19,234 nt of DNA from Pseudomonadota bacterium (GTDB taxonomy: Bacteria > Pseudomonadota > Gammaproteobacteria > Pseudomonadales > Pseudomonadaceae), in NCBI GenBank assembly GCA_023431055.1, contig JAEYXX010000162.1, positions 1 to 19,234 on the forward strand, written 5' to 3'. A program made the translations under genes and the position numbers. Under the pieces are notes generated by a model. It did no database searches and was not told where the DNA came from. It saw only the letters and a list, made by a program, of their open reading frames with translations. Below are positions 5,287-13,264 of the stretch, one piece after another (the first letter of the stretch is position 1; the number at the start of each line of letters is the position of its first letter).

Positions 5287-7113
5287 ATGAAAAAGCTGAT
5301 CTATTCCGGCGCCGGGCTGCTGCTGATCGCGGTCGCCTTCATCGCCTTCAACCTGCTGGCCGGCCTGGGCCTGGGCGGTGCGCGCCTGGACCTGACCGAA
5401 CAGAAGCTCTACACCATCTCCGACGGCACCAAGCAGATCCTTGGCGAGCTGGACGAGCCGATCAACCTGTACTTCTTCTACTCGGACAAGGTGGCCAAGA
5501 ACCTGCCGGCGCTGCGCACCTACGCCCAGCGCGTGGAGGAGATGCTCAAGGCCTACCAGGCCCAGGCCGGCGGCAAGATACGCCTGCACATCATCGACCC
5601 CGAGCCGTTTTCCGAAGACGAGGACAAGGCCGCGCAATACGGCCTGCAAGGCATCCCGCTGCAGCAGGGCGGCGACTCGATCTACTTTGGCCTGGCCGGC
5701 AGCAACGGCCTGGACGACACCCAGGTGATTCCGTTCTTCGCCCTGGATCAGGAGGAGCACCTGGAATACGAGCTGAGCCGCCTGGTGCAGACCCTGGCCA
5801 AGCCGGAGCTGCCGGTGGTTGGCGTGCTCTCCGGGCTGCCGATGACCGGCGGCTTCGACATGATGGCGCGGCAGCCGACGCCACCATGGATGGTGCTGGA
5901 GCAGGTGCGCCAGTTGTTCCAAATCGAGCAACTCAAGAGCGATGTCGACCAGATTCCCGAGAACGTCTCGGTGCTGTGGCTGGTGCATCCGAAGAACCTG
6001 CCCGAGCAGACCCTGTACGCCATCGACCAGTTCGTGCTGCGCGGCGGCAAGCTGATGGTGTTCGTCGATCCCTATGCCGAGGCCGATACCGGTGATATGC
6101 CGGGTGAAGTGGCGGTGGACAAGGCCTCGAACATCGAGTCACTGTTCAAGGCCTGGGGGCTGCGCATGGTGCCGGACAAGGTCCTCGGCGATGGCGCCTA
6201 CGCCATGTCGGTGAACATGGGGCAGGGTCAGCGCCCCGTGCGTCATGCTGCCTGGCTGAGCCTGCCGCGCAAGGCTTTGGACCAGACCGATATCGCCACG
6301 GCCGGGCTGGAGAGCGTCACCGTCGCCACCGCCGGCATTCTCGAGCCGGTGGAAGGGGCGAAGACGCGTTTCACCCCGCTGATGCAGAGCTCCGAATACG
6401 CCATGCCCTTCGATGCCCAGCGCTTTGCCATGCTCGGCAACCCCGAGGAGCTGATCCGCGAGCTGGAGCCGACCGGCGAGCGCTACACCATCGCCGCGCG
6501 CATCGATGGTCCGGCGCAGAGCGCCTTCCCCGATGGCATCGAGGGGCGCAAGGACGGCCTCAAGCAGGCGGACAACATCAACGTCATCGCCGTGGCCGAT
6601 ACCGACATCCTCAGCGACCGCATGTGGGTGCAGGTGCAGGACTTCTTCGGCCAGCGCATGCCGCAGCCCTGGGCTGACAACGGCAGCTTCACCATCAACG
6701 CGCTGGACAACCTGACCGGCTCCGAGGCGCTGATCAGCGTGCGTTCGCGTGGTCGCTTCAGCCGCCCGTTCGTGGTGGTCGAGGAGTTGCAGCGTGCTGC
6801 CGAACAGCGTTTCCGTGACAAGGAGCAAGCCTTGCAGGCGCGCCTGGCCGAAACCGAGCAGCAACTGGCGGCGCTGCAGCAAAGCGACGATCCAAATCTT
6901 GAGCTGACGCCGGAGCAGCAGGGCGCGCTGCAGCGTTTCATCCAGCAGAAGCTGGAGATTCGCAAGGAGCTGCGCGAGGTGCGTTACCAGCTCAACGCCG
7001 ATATCGAGGCGCTGGGTCGCACGCTGAAGATCATCAACATCGCCCTGATGCCGGCGCTGCTGACGCTCGGCGTGTTGGCGTTGTGGTTGTGGCGGCGCCG
7101 TCGTCGCGCGTGA
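5287..7113 (+). CDS. GldG-like membrane-anchored ABC auxiliary protein
   Basis: The 608-aa protein has an N-terminal membrane helix (about residues 5-28), a large presumably periplasmic region and a C-terminal helix (about 583-602) followed by an RRRRR tail. After the first helix comes the family's LDLTEQKLYTIS stretch, then a Rossmann-like GldG/IFT52-type region (for example PVVGVLSGLPM and LMVFVDPYAE). Residues about 498-575 are a long charged coiled coil ending LEIRKELREVRYQLN. The gene starts nine bases after the permease stop with GAGGAG as ribosome binding site, so it belongs to the same operon. Its role is probably to couple or extend the ABC transporter in the periplasm; this is inferred from the family, and no substrate is known. 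An antisense frame of similar length over this gene is a GC-rich artefact. Confidence 0.88.
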   Translation: MKKLIYSGAGLLLIAVAFIAFNLLAGLGLGGARLDLTEQKLYTISDGTKQILGELDEPINLYFFYSDKVAKNLPALRTYAQRVEEMLKAYQAQAGGKIRLHIIDPEPFSEDEDKAAQYGLQGIPLQQGGDSIYFGLAGSNGLDDTQVIPFFALDQEEHLEYELSRLVQTLAKPELPVVGVLSGLPMTGGFDMMARQPTPPWMVLEQVRQLFQIEQLKSDVDQIPENVSVLWLVHPKNLPEQTLYAIDQFVLRGGKLMVFVDPYAEADTGDMPGEVAVDKASNIESLFKAWGLRMVPDKVLGDGAYAMSVNMGQGQRPVRHAAWLSLPRKALDQTDIATAGLESVTVATAGILEPVEGAKTRFTPLMQSSEYAMPFDAQRFAMLGNPEELIRELEPTGERYTIAARIDGPAQSAFPDGIEGRKDGLKQADNINVIAVADTDILSDRMWVQVQDFFGQRMPQPWADNGSFTINALDNLTGSEALISVRSRGRFSRPFVVVEELQRAAEQRFRDKEQALQARLAETEQQLAALQQSDDPNLELTPEQQGALQRFIQQKLEIRKELREVRYQLNADIEALGRTLKIINIALMPALLTLGVLALWLWRRRRRA

Positions 7114-7149
7114 GGCCAATACCAGTTGGTGGGGCTGAGGGCTCCACCT

Positions 7150-7196
7150 GTGGGAGGCGCTTCAGCGGCGACAGTCGCGGCTAAAGCCCCTCCCAC
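7150..7196. repeat. REP-like palindromic element, GTGGGAGG family
   Basis: The outer arms GTGGGAGG and CCTCCCAC enclose an imperfect inner palindrome (CTTCAGCGGCGA / TCGCGGCTAAAG). This is the common intergenic repeat pattern of Pseudomonas. It lies in the gap that separates the GldG-like and DUF4340 genes. Confidence 0.75.
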
Positions 7197-7203
7197 GAAT
7201 CGC

Positions 7204-7272
7204 GCGTAGGGTGGATGTCGCTGTTTACATCCACCACAACGGTGGATCGGTGAAGCGTGATCCACCCTACGC
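7204..7272. repeat. Palindromic element, GCGTAGGGTGGAT family
   Basis: Perfect 13-base arms GCGTAGGGTGGAT (7204-7216) and their complement (7260-7272) enclose a second inverted pair (ATCCACCA / TGGTGGAT-like, 7229-7247). It is a different repeat family from the element just before it and ends about 30 bases before the next gene. Confidence 0.75.
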
Positions 7273-7302
7273 CGCTTCCGAGTCATCAACAGTGAGATGG
7301 GT

Positions 7303-8295
7303 ATGGGACGTAAAGGTCTGATCGCATTGATCGTCATCGTGCTGCTTTGTGTGCTGGGCTATCTGACCGTGCAGCGCAGCCAGCAACAGAACCTGGCGCA
7401 AATCGAGCCGACGCCGTGGCTGGCGGCCGAACAGGGTTATCTGAGCACGTTGCAGGCCTTGGAGATCGAGCAGCCGGGGCAGCCGCCTGTGCGTATTGAG
7501 CGACGCGGCGAGCAGTGGGTGGTGCCGGCCAAGGCCGATTATCCGGCGGCGCCGCAAGCGCTGGCCGAGTTGCTGCGGGCGTTGCGCGAGGCGCGTACGG
7601 TGGAGGCCAAAACCGCCAACCCGCAATGGCATGCGCGCTTGGGACTGGCCGAGAAGGGGGAGGGCGATGAACAGGCGCTGCGTGTGAAGCTGCAGTTCGA
7701 GGGGCATGCCGATCTGGATTTGCGTTTGGGCAATCCCTCTCGGCAGGGCAGCGGGCAGCTGGTGCGACGTGCCGGTGAGGATCAGGTATGGCTGATCGAT
7801 CAGCAGTTGCAGGTACCGACCCGTGAGCTGGACTGGCTGGATCGACGCGTCACCGACATCCCATTCACCCGCATCGCCAGTTTGCTGCTGCGCTACGCCG
7901 ATGGCGAGAAACTCACGCTGAAGCGCGCCGATGCCGAGCAGTACAACTTCGCGGTCGAGGAGTTGCGCAAGGAACAGAAACTCAGCTTCGAGGGGGCAGC
8001 CAATAGCGTTGCGCTGGTGTTCTCCAACCTGCAGTTTGCCGATGCCGCACCGCTGGCGCAGGTGGGCTTCAAGCAGCCGCCGATGCTGCAGTTCAGTCTC
8101 GCCGGTTTCGATGGACAGCAGCTCGAGGGGGCGCTGTACAAGCAGGGCGAGCAGCATTGGTTGGTGCTTGGCGGGCATCAAGGTTTCAACGCCGCAGAGG
8201 TGAGTGGGCGCCGTGACTGGGCCTACCGGCTGGAGCCTGAACAGGTTCAGCGGCTGGCGAAAAAGTTGCGCGATCTGTTGGCCAAAAGCTCGTAA
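7303..8295 (+). CDS. DUF4340-type membrane-anchored protein
   Basis: The 330-aa product has one N-terminal membrane helix (about residues 4-22, LIALIVIVLLCVLGYL). The soluble region that follows contains two copies of a strand-rich unit (about 40-160 and 165-280), with the paired motif LxxLExxxPGQPPVRIERRG near the start, as in DUF4340 proteins. I chose ATG 7303 because GTGAG sits six bases upstream. ATG 7297, two codons earlier, has no room for a ribosome binding site. DUF4340 proteins are commonly encoded after GldG-like genes, so it is probably a fourth part of the same system. The gap of about 190 bases with two palindromic repeats may weaken cotranscription. Function is unknown. Confidence 0.82.
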   Translation: MGRKGLIALIVIVLLCVLGYLTVQRSQQQNLAQIEPTPWLAAEQGYLSTLQALEIEQPGQPPVRIERRGEQWVVPAKADYPAAPQALAELLRALREARTVEAKTANPQWHARLGLAEKGEGDEQALRVKLQFEGHADLDLRLGNPSRQGSGQLVRRAGEDQVWLIDQQLQVPTRELDWLDRRVTDIPFTRIASLLLRYADGEKLTLKRADAEQYNFAVEELRKEQKLSFEGAANSVALVFSNLQFADAAPLAQVGFKQPPMLQFSLAGFDGQQLEGALYKQGEQHWLVLGGHQGFNAAEVSGRRDWAYRLEPEQVQRLAKKLRDLLAKSS

Positions 8296-8348
8296 AAAAC
8301 GCTGTAACCCGCGTAAGTTCCGGGTTCGTGCCTGTTCCAAAAAAGTGC

Positions 8349-8376
8349 TTTTCAGTCACAATCCATGCTTTATACT
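8349..8376 (+). promoter_or_regulatory. Probable sigma-70 promoter of the cold-shock gene
   Basis: TTTTCA (8349-8354) and TATACT (8371-8376) are separated by 16 bases. A start near 8383 would give a leader of about 140 bases before the cold-shock ATG, which is typical for cspA-type genes. The assignment is by eye only. Confidence 0.45.
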
Positions 8377-8524
8377 CGGCCTTCGGCTGTAGCAAGAACG
8401 CGAATCGCTTGACCTGCTCCATGCTCGATTGCCGGGGGTGGCGAATGCTGAGAAGAACGTTTTTACCGAGCCGTCAAAGCGCCTTCGGGACAATAAAAAC
8501 ATAGCGAGTTTGGAGAAGTTGGTA

Positions 8525-8734
8525 ATGGCAGATCGTGAGACCGGAACCGTCAAATGGTTCAATGATTCCAAGGGTTACGGGTTCATTCAGCGCGAAAGCG
8601 GCCCGGACGTATTCGTTCACTACCGCGCCATTCGTGGCGACGGCCACCGCACCCTGGTCGAAGGCCAGAAGGTCGAGTTCGGTGTGACCCAGGGCCAGAA
8701 AGGCCTGCAGGCGGAAGACGTCTCCGCGGTCTGA
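8525..8734 (+). CDS. Cold-shock domain protein (CspA family)
   Basis: This 69-aa single-domain OB-fold protein binds single-stranded RNA and DNA. It carries both nucleic-acid motifs, RNP1 (KGYGFI) and RNP2 (VFVHY), plus GTVKWFN at the N-terminus. The aromatic positions differ slightly from the classic motif (HYRAI where many have HFSAI), so it may be a constitutively made or stationary-phase paralogue. ATG 8525 is chosen over an in-frame start 96 bases upstream because the family starts there and GGAGAAG precedes it. The leader of about 140 bases and the very strong terminator mark it as a monocistronic unit. Confidence 0.93.
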   Translation: MADRETGTVKWFNDSKGYGFIQRESGPDVFVHYRAIRGDGHRTLVEGQKVEFGVTQGQKGLQAEDVSAV

Positions 8735-8750
8735 ACTCCAGCTCGAAATA

Positions 8751-8784
8751 CAACAAGGCCCGTCGATGACGGGCCTTGTTGTTT
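8751..8784 (+). terminator. Strong rho-independent terminator of the cold-shock gene
   Basis: A perfect 14-pair stem (CAACAAGGCCCGTC with its complement) has a GAT loop and is followed by TTT. It starts 17 bases after the stop codon. The AACAA/TTGTT ends also supply an A-tract and T-tract, so it might work in both directions. Confidence 0.9.
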
Positions 8785-8800
8785 GTGGGCGCAGTATTTA

Positions 8801-8852
8801 GTAGGGGCGGGTGAAACCCGCCGAAAGGCATGGCGGGTTGCACCCGCCCTAC
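8801..8852. repeat. Palindromic element, GTAGGGGCGGGTG family
   Basis: The outer arms GTAGGGGCGGGTG and CACCCGCCCTAC pair with one bulged G. A nested pair AACCCGCC / GGCGGGTT lies inside (8815-8822 and 8832-8839). It is an intergenic repeat after the cold-shock terminator. Confidence 0.75.
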
Positions 8853-8868
8853 GTCGACGTAGCGGTTC

Positions 8869-8930
8869 TGTAGCCCGGATGCAATCCGGGGAAATGTGTT
8901 GGTCAGGCCCCGGATTGCATCCGGGCTACA
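8869..8930. repeat. Palindromic element with 23-base perfect arms, TGTAGCCCGGAT family
   Basis: The arms at 8869-8891 and 8908-8930 are perfectly complementary over 23 bases, beginning TGTAGCCCGGATGC, around a 16-base loop. It sits between the convergent cold-shock and dapE-operon transcripts, 26 bases beyond the last stop codon of the latter. It could serve as a bidirectional transcription barrier. Confidence 0.8.
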
Positions 8931-8955
8931 GGCTGTCGATTCAAGGCGGCCACTT

Positions 8956-9327
8956 TTATTCGGTACGCCAGACGATCTCGGTTTCGCCATCGGCATCGAC
9001 CTTGATCCAGCGGTCGGCTTCTTCGTCGCTCTCGTCTTCCACCCAGGTGCCGGGTGCGCAGCGCACCTGCACGCCGAGCGCGGCATGAGCGGCGCGGGCG
9101 CAGGCGAGGTCATCGTCCCAAGGGGTGGCATCGCTTTCCAGGTACAGGCTGTGCCATTTGCCCACGGCTTTCGGCAGCCAGGTCACCGGCACGTCGCCGG
9201 CCTTGCACTTGAAGGTCTGGCCCTTTTGCTGCCAGTCGCTGCACGGGCCAAGGGCTTCACCCAGCCATTGCGCCACGGCGTCGCGTTCGGCGTCTTTCAG
9301 GTAGATCTCGATATCGGGTTGGCGCAT
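8956..9327 (-). CDS. Conserved small acidic hypothetical protein downstream of rlmA
   Basis: I do not recognise a named family. The 123-aa protein is soluble, acidic and rich in tryptophan (about seven), with four cysteines (C29, C41, C76, C90) and an EDESDEEAD acidic patch near residue 97. There is no signal peptide or membrane helix. I chose ATG 9327 over a start ten codons upstream because it follows the rlmA stop by five bases and has AGGACT ten bases upstream. The upstream start would overlap rlmA. It is the last gene of the dapE-rlmA operon, and its job is unknown. Confidence 0.82.
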   Translation of the reverse strand: MRQPDIEIYLKDAERDAVAQWLGEALGPCSDWQQKGQTFKCKAGDVPVTWLPKAVGKWHSLYLESDATPWDDDLACARAAHAALGVQVRCAPGTWVEDESDEEADRWIKVDADGETEIVWRTE

Positions 9328-9332
9328 GGCAT

Positions 9333-10145
9333 TCAGTCCTGATCTTTGACGATCCAATCGTAGCGGATGGCGACGGTAACTTCGAAGGGCGCGGCGATCA
9401 CCGCTTCACGGCGTTCGGCACTGGCGCGCCAGCCGTGCGGGGTCATGGCCAGCAGGTCGGCGCGGGCCTGGGCGTCGGTCAGCTGCAGCGGAAACTCGAG
9501 GGTTTCGCTATGCGCCAGGTGCATGCCCGGCGGGATCAGCGCCAGGTGCTTCTCGTCGTCGTAGTCGCGTACTTCGTCGTAGAGCTTCTGCCGCAGCTCC
9601 ATCAGGTGCACGCGGGTCGGGCCCATGCGCAGCAGGCCGCCGCCGGGGGCTAGCAGGCGCTTGGCCTCGTTCCAGTCGAGCGGGCTGAATACGCTGGCCA
9701 GCAGGCTGCAGCTGGCATCGGCCAATGGCACGCGGGCCATGCTCGCCACCAGCCAGCTCAGCTGCGGCGCGCGCTTGCAGGCACGTTTGACCGCCTCGCG
9801 GGAGATATCCAGAGCGTAGCCGTCGGCGTGGGGCAGGGCGCGGGCGATCTGCTCGGTGTAATAGCCCTCACCACAGCCGATATCCAGCCAGCGCGCCGGC
9901 TGGTACTCGGCTGCCAGTGCCGCCAGGCGTGCGGCCAGCGGTGCGTAATGGCCGCCTTCGAGAAAACGCCGACGCGCCTCGACCATGGCGGCGTTGTCGC
10001 CGGGGTCGCGGCTGTTCTTGTGTTGCACCGGCAGCAGGTTGTAGTAGCTCTGCCGAGCGCGGTCGAAGCTGTGCCGGTTTGCGCAGGCCAGGCCGTTGCC
10101 GTTTTGCTCGAGCGGCGCTTGGCAGATGGGGCAGATCAGGCTCAT
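9333..10145 (-). CDS. rlmA: 23S rRNA (guanine-N1)-methyltransferase RlmA
   Basis: This 270-aa enzyme methylates N1 of a guanine in helix 35 of 23S rRNA (G745 in E. coli) using S-adenosylmethionine. The N-terminal zinc site is complete: C5 and C8 (CPIC), C21 and H25 (CANRH). The SAM-binding motif [10 protein letters not shown] is at residues 87-96, and the [17 protein letters not shown] segment of the Rossmann fold follows. The start ATG overlaps the dapE stop codon as ATGA. It has no good ribosome binding site of its own, so translation probably depends on dapE. The longer open frame upstream is a shadow of dapE. Confidence 0.93.
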   Translation of the reverse strand: MSLICPICQAPLEQNGNGLACANRHSFDRARQSYYNLLPVQHKNSRDPGDNAAMVEARRRFLEGGHYAPLAARLAALAAEYQPARWLDIGCGEGYYTEQIARALPHADGYALDISREAVKRACKRAPQLSWLVASMARVPLADASCSLLASVFSPLDWNEAKRLLAPGGGLLRMGPTRVHLMELRQKLYDEVRDYDDEKHLALIPPGMHLAHSETLEFPLQLTDAQARADLLAMTPHGWRASAERREAVIAAPFEVTVAIRYDWIVKDQD

Positions 10146-11284
10146 GCGAGGAGCTTGACCATGGTTTGGTAATACACCTCTGTCAGCAGGTCGAGATCGC
10201 TGGCCAGTACGCGCTCGTTGATCTGATGGATGGTGGCGTTGACCGGGCCGAGCTCGACCACCTGAGTACCCAGGGTGGCGATAAAGCGACCATCGGAGGT
10301 GCCGCCGCTGGTGGACGGCGTGGTCTCGCGACCGGTTACGCTCTTGATGCTGGCGGCGACGGCGTCGAGCAGCTCGCCCGGCTGCGTGAGGAAGGGCAGG
10401 CCGGACAGCGCCCACTCCAGGTGGTAATCCAGGCCATGCTTGTCGAGGATGGCGGTGACGCGCTGCTGCAGGCCCTCGACGGTGGATTCGGTGGAGAAGC
10501 GGAAGTTGAACACCGCCTTCAGTTCGCCGGGGATGACGTTGGTAGCGCCGGTGCCGGAGTTGAGGTTGGACACCTGGAAGCTGGTCGGCGGGAAGTAGTC
10601 GTTGCCATGGTCCCAGTGCTCGGCGGCCAGCTCGGCCAGCGCCGGTGCAGCCAGGTGAATCGGGTTCTTCGCCAGGTGCGGGTAGGCCACGTGGCCTTGC
10701 TTGCCGTAGACGGTCAGGGTGCAGCCGAGCGAGCCACGACGGCCATTTTTCACCACGTCACCGAGCAGGGTGGTGCTCGATGGCTCGCCGACGATGCACC
10801 AGTCCAGACGCTCGTTACGCTCGCGCAGACGCTCGACCACCGCCTTGGTGCCGTGCTGGGCCGGGCCTTCCTCGTCGCTGGTGATCAAGAAGGCGATGGC
10901 CCCCTTGTGCTGAGGATAGTCGGCGACGAAGCGCTCCACGGCGATGATCATGCTCGCCAGGCTGCCTTTCATGTCCGCCGCGCCACGGCCGCAAAGCATG
11001 CCCTCTTCGTCGACGCGTACGTCGAACGGCTGGTACTGCCAGGCGTCCAGCGGGCCGGTGGGCACCACATCGGTGTGGCCGGCGAAGCACAGCACCAGGC
11101 CGTCGCCACCGCGTTTGGCCCAGAAGTTCTCCACCTCTTCGATGCGCATGCGCTCCACCTCGAAACCGCAGGCGGCCAGGCGGCGCATCATCAGCTCCTG
11201 GCAGCCTTCGTCGACCGGGGTCACGGACGGGCGGCGAATCAGGTCGAAGGCGAGCTCCAGGGTCGGGGTGAGGGTGGCGGTCAT
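10142..11284 (-). CDS. dapE: Succinyl-diaminopimelate desuccinylase DapE
   Basis: This 380-aa M20-family zinc hydrolase removes succinate from N-succinyl-LL-diaminopimelate in the lysine and peptidoglycan precursor pathway. The di-zinc site is intact: H70 with D72 (GHTDVVP), D104 (AADMKG), general base E138 and ligand E139 (SDEEG), E167 (GEPSS) and H353 (IHQINE). The dimerisation or lid domain lies at about residues 185-300. The length matches the family (about 375). ATG 11284 has GGAG seven bases upstream. The gene heads a - strand operon with rlmA and a small unknown gene, and is divergent from tcdA across about 200 bases. Confidence 0.97.
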   Translation of the reverse strand: MTATLTPTLELAFDLIRRPSVTPVDEGCQELMMRRLAACGFEVERMRIEEVENFWAKRGGDGLVLCFAGHTDVVPTGPLDAWQYQPFDVRVDEEGMLCGRGAADMKGSLASMIIAVERFVADYPQHKGAIAFLITSDEEGPAQHGTKAVVERLRERNERLDWCIVGEPSSTTLLGDVVKNGRRGSLGCTLTVYGKQGHVAYPHLAKNPIHLAAPALAELAAEHWDHGNDYFPPTSFQVSNLNSGTGATNVIPGELKAVFNFRFSTESTVEGLQQRVTAILDKHGLDYHLEWALSGLPFLTQPGELLDAVAASIKSVTGRETTPSTSGGTSDGRFIATLGTQVVELGPVNATIHQINERVLASDLDLLTEVYYQTMVKLLA

Positions 11285-11428
11285 TGCGGCTCCGGTACGG
11301 CGGCTGGCGTGAAGGCTGGCCATCTTAAAGCAAAAGTCGTTACCGATCAGGTCATCAGACGCGCCGCGTGGCGCATTCACCACCATGCAGCCTGTGCTAC
11401 GGCCCGACGGCTGACCTGTACCGCAGGC

Positions 11429-11457
11429 TTGGGTGGGCAGGGTGCTATCTCTATAAT
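11429..11457 (+). promoter_or_regulatory. Sigma-70-type promoter of tcdA
   Basis: TTGGGT (11429-11434) and a perfect TATAAT (11452-11457) are separated by 17 bases and lie 24 bases before the tcdA start codon. The -10 box matches consensus exactly. No clear promoter for the divergent dapE operon could be picked out in 11285-11428. Confidence 0.65.
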
Positions 11458-11481
11458 GCGCGCCTTCCTGCAGGGGGTGAG

Positions 11482-12291
11482 ATGAACACAGACGATCAGC
11501 GATTCGGCGGCATAGCCCGGCTTTATGGCCAGGAGGGCTATCAGCGTCTGGCTGCGGCGCACGTGGCGGTGGTCGGCATCGGCGGCGTGGGCTCCTGGGC
11601 GGCCGAAGCGCTGGCACGCTCCGGCGTGGGTGAGATATCGCTGTTCGATCTGGATGATGTCTGCATCACCAACACCAATCGCCAGGTACATGCCGTCGAA
11701 GGGGCGGTGGGCAAGGCCAAGGTCGACGAGATGGCTGCGCGTATCCGCGCCATCAACCCGGCGTGCGTGGTGCATGCGGTGGCGGATTTCGTCACCCGTG
11801 AAACCATGGCCGAGTACATTACCGAGCAGCTCGACGGCGTGATCGACTGCATCGACAGCGTTCCGGCCAAGGCGGCGCTGATCGCCTGGTGCAAGCGGCG
11901 CAAGATCCAGATCGTCACTACCGGGGGCGCCGGCGGGCAGGTCGACCCTACGCAGATTCAGGTCACCGATCTGAACAAGACCTTCAATGATCCCCTGGCT
12001 GCCAAGGTGCGCTCGATGCTGCGCCGTGACTATGGCTTTTCCCGCACGCCGGGGCGCACCTACAGCGTGCCCTGCGTGTTCTCTACCGAACAGCTGCGCT
12101 ATCCCAAGCCGGATGGCACGGTGTGCCAGGCCAAGGGCTTCGTCGGTGAAGGGGTGAGGCTCGACTGCGCCGGCGGTTTCGGGGCGGTGATGATGGTCAC
12201 TGCCAGCTTCGGCATGGCGGCGGCGGCCAAGCTGGTGGACAAGCTGGTGGCGGGCGCCCGTCGCCCGGCAGAGCGCCAGTCCAGAGGTTGA
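11482..12291 (+). CDS. tcdA: tRNA threonylcarbamoyladenosine dehydratase TcdA (CsdL)
   Basis: This 269-aa E1-like enzyme uses ATP to cyclise t6A37 of tRNA to the hydantoin/oxazolone form (ct6A). The ThiF-type nucleotide-binding motif GIGGVGS is at residues 32-38, with [15 protein letters not shown] (54-68) contacting ATP. The family-typical segment IDSVPAK follows at 124-130, and [12 protein letters not shown] at 146-157. A membrane-association-like hydrophobic stretch is near the C-terminus ([20 protein letters not shown]). ATG 11482 has GGGGGTGAG immediately upstream and a consensus promoter before that. In E. coli tcdA (csdL) sits beside csdA and csdE and acts with them. Here those two genes lie about 2-4 kb downstream on the other strand. 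Confidence 0.94.
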   Translation: MNTDDQRFGGIARLYGQEGYQRLAAAHVAVVGIGGVGSWAAEALARSGVGEISLFDLDDVCITNTNRQVHAVEGAVGKAKVDEMAARIRAINPACVVHAVADFVTRETMAEYITEQLDGVIDCIDSVPAKAALIAWCKRRKIQIVTTGGAGGQVDPTQIQVTDLNKTFNDPLAAKVRSMLRRDYGFSRTPGRTYSVPCVFSTEQLRYPKPDGTVCQAKGFVGEGVRLDCAGGFGAVMMVTASFGMAAAAKLVDKLVAGARRPAERQSRG

Positions 12292-12389
12292 ACACGTCAG
12301 ACGCATGGTGCGCTTGACCAGGCTGTGCGAAGGAGAGGTGCAGCGAAAGACAGGGACAGGTCGAACATGATCCGTAGCTGAGGTGCTTT

Positions 12390-13232
12390 GTGTCGTACCT
12401 GTTTATTTGCGTTTCGTTGGCGAGACGCTGGGCACGGATGCTCGTTTCCCTGGTGCTGTCCCTGTTATCGATCGCGTTGCAGCCGGCTCAGGCCGAACCC
12501 CAGACGCTGCGTATCGGCACCGGCGACTGGGCGCCTTATGTCGACCAGGAGCGCAGCGACGGTGGCGCATTGGCGCGGCTGATCAGCGCGGTTTTTGCCG
12601 AGGCGGGCTACCGGGTCGAGTTCATCTTCCACCCCTGGGACCGCAACGTGCTGATGCTGCAGCAGGGCCAGTTGCACGCCATCATGCCCTACAGCTGCAC
12701 GCCCAGCCGGCTCAATTACGGCATCTGCAGCGACCCGTTGGTGCGCGGCGAGATCGTCCTGTTCCATCGTCGCGATCAGGCGTTCGACTGGACCAGGGTC
12801 GAGGACCTGCTCAAGTACCGCATCGGTACCACGCTCGGCTATTCCTACGGCCCTGCTTTCGACGAAGCGCTGCAGGCCGGCCGTCTGCATGTCATGCAGA
12901 ACGGCAAGGAGGACACCAGTTTCCGCCTTCTGGAGCTTGGCCGGATCGATCTGCATCCACAGGATCGCGCGGTGGGCTACGCCATGTTGCGTCGCCTGTT
13001 CCCGGAAGATGGTGGCAACATCGTCCACCATCCACGGCAGCTGAATACCGAGCCGCTGCGTTTGCTGTTTCGCAAGGATGACCCCGAGGGCATCAGGCTG
13101 CTGCGCCTGTTCAATGCCAGGCTGCGTGACTTTGCCGAGCGTGGTGACCTGCAGCGACTGCAGCAGGCGCTCAATTCCGGTAACGCCGACGACTGGAAGC
13201 CCAGCACCTCGGCCCAGGCCGTGCGAGACTGA
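12390..13232 (+). CDS. Periplasmic solute-binding protein, SBP_bac_3-like
   Basis: The 280-aa product looks like an amino-acid-type extracellular solute-binding protein. The signal peptide is long, with an ARRWARM positive region, a hydrophobic core and an AQA cleavage site at about residue 35. The mature part starts with the family's TLRIGTGDWAPY strand and has the lobe-switching region near YRIGTTLGYSYG. No ABC permease or ATPase gene is adjacent, so it may serve a distant transporter, act as an environmental sensor, or be an orphan. I use GTG 12390, which has GAGG upstream. ATG 12438 (residue 17) would give a shorter, more ordinary signal peptide and is a real alternative. Confidence 0.82.
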   Translation: MSYLFICVSLARRWARMLVSLVLSLLSIALQPAQAEPQTLRIGTGDWAPYVDQERSDGGALARLISAVFAEAGYRVEFIFHPWDRNVLMLQQGQLHAIMPYSCTPSRLNYGICSDPLVRGEIVLFHRRDQAFDWTRVEDLLKYRIGTTLGYSYGPAFDEALQAGRLHVMQNGKEDTSFRLLELGRIDLHPQDRAVGYAMLRRLFPEDGGNIVHHPRQLNTEPLRLLFRKDDPEGIRLLRLFNARLRDFAERGDLQRLQQALNSGNADDWKPSTSAQAVRD

Positions 13233-13264
13233 GCGGCATCAGCCCTCCCTCAAGAGTTTTCCCC

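Noticed and set aside
4297..5988. 563-codon open frame on the - strand over the permease and GldG-like genes
   Set aside because: It is exactly antisense to well-supported ABC genes, its translation is rich in H, Q, R and G with no domain, and such long antisense frames are expected in GC-rich DNA.
4962..6095. 377-codon frame on the + strand between permease and GldG-like genes
   Set aside because: It is the +1/+2 shadow of the real genes, spans their junction and has an R/G-rich, domain-free translation.
8306..8326. AACCCG/CGGGTT hairpin after the DUF4340 gene as a terminator
   Set aside because: The stem has only six pairs with a nine-base loop and no T-run follows.
9917..11485. 522-codon open frame on the + strand over rlmA and dapE
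   Set aside because: It is antisense to two enzymes whose catalytic motifs are intact. Its low-complexity composition is a codon-bias shadow.
12314..12380. A 21-codon frame before the solute-binding protein gene
   Set aside because: No ribosome binding site, no coding signal and no recognisable product; the length is expected by chance.
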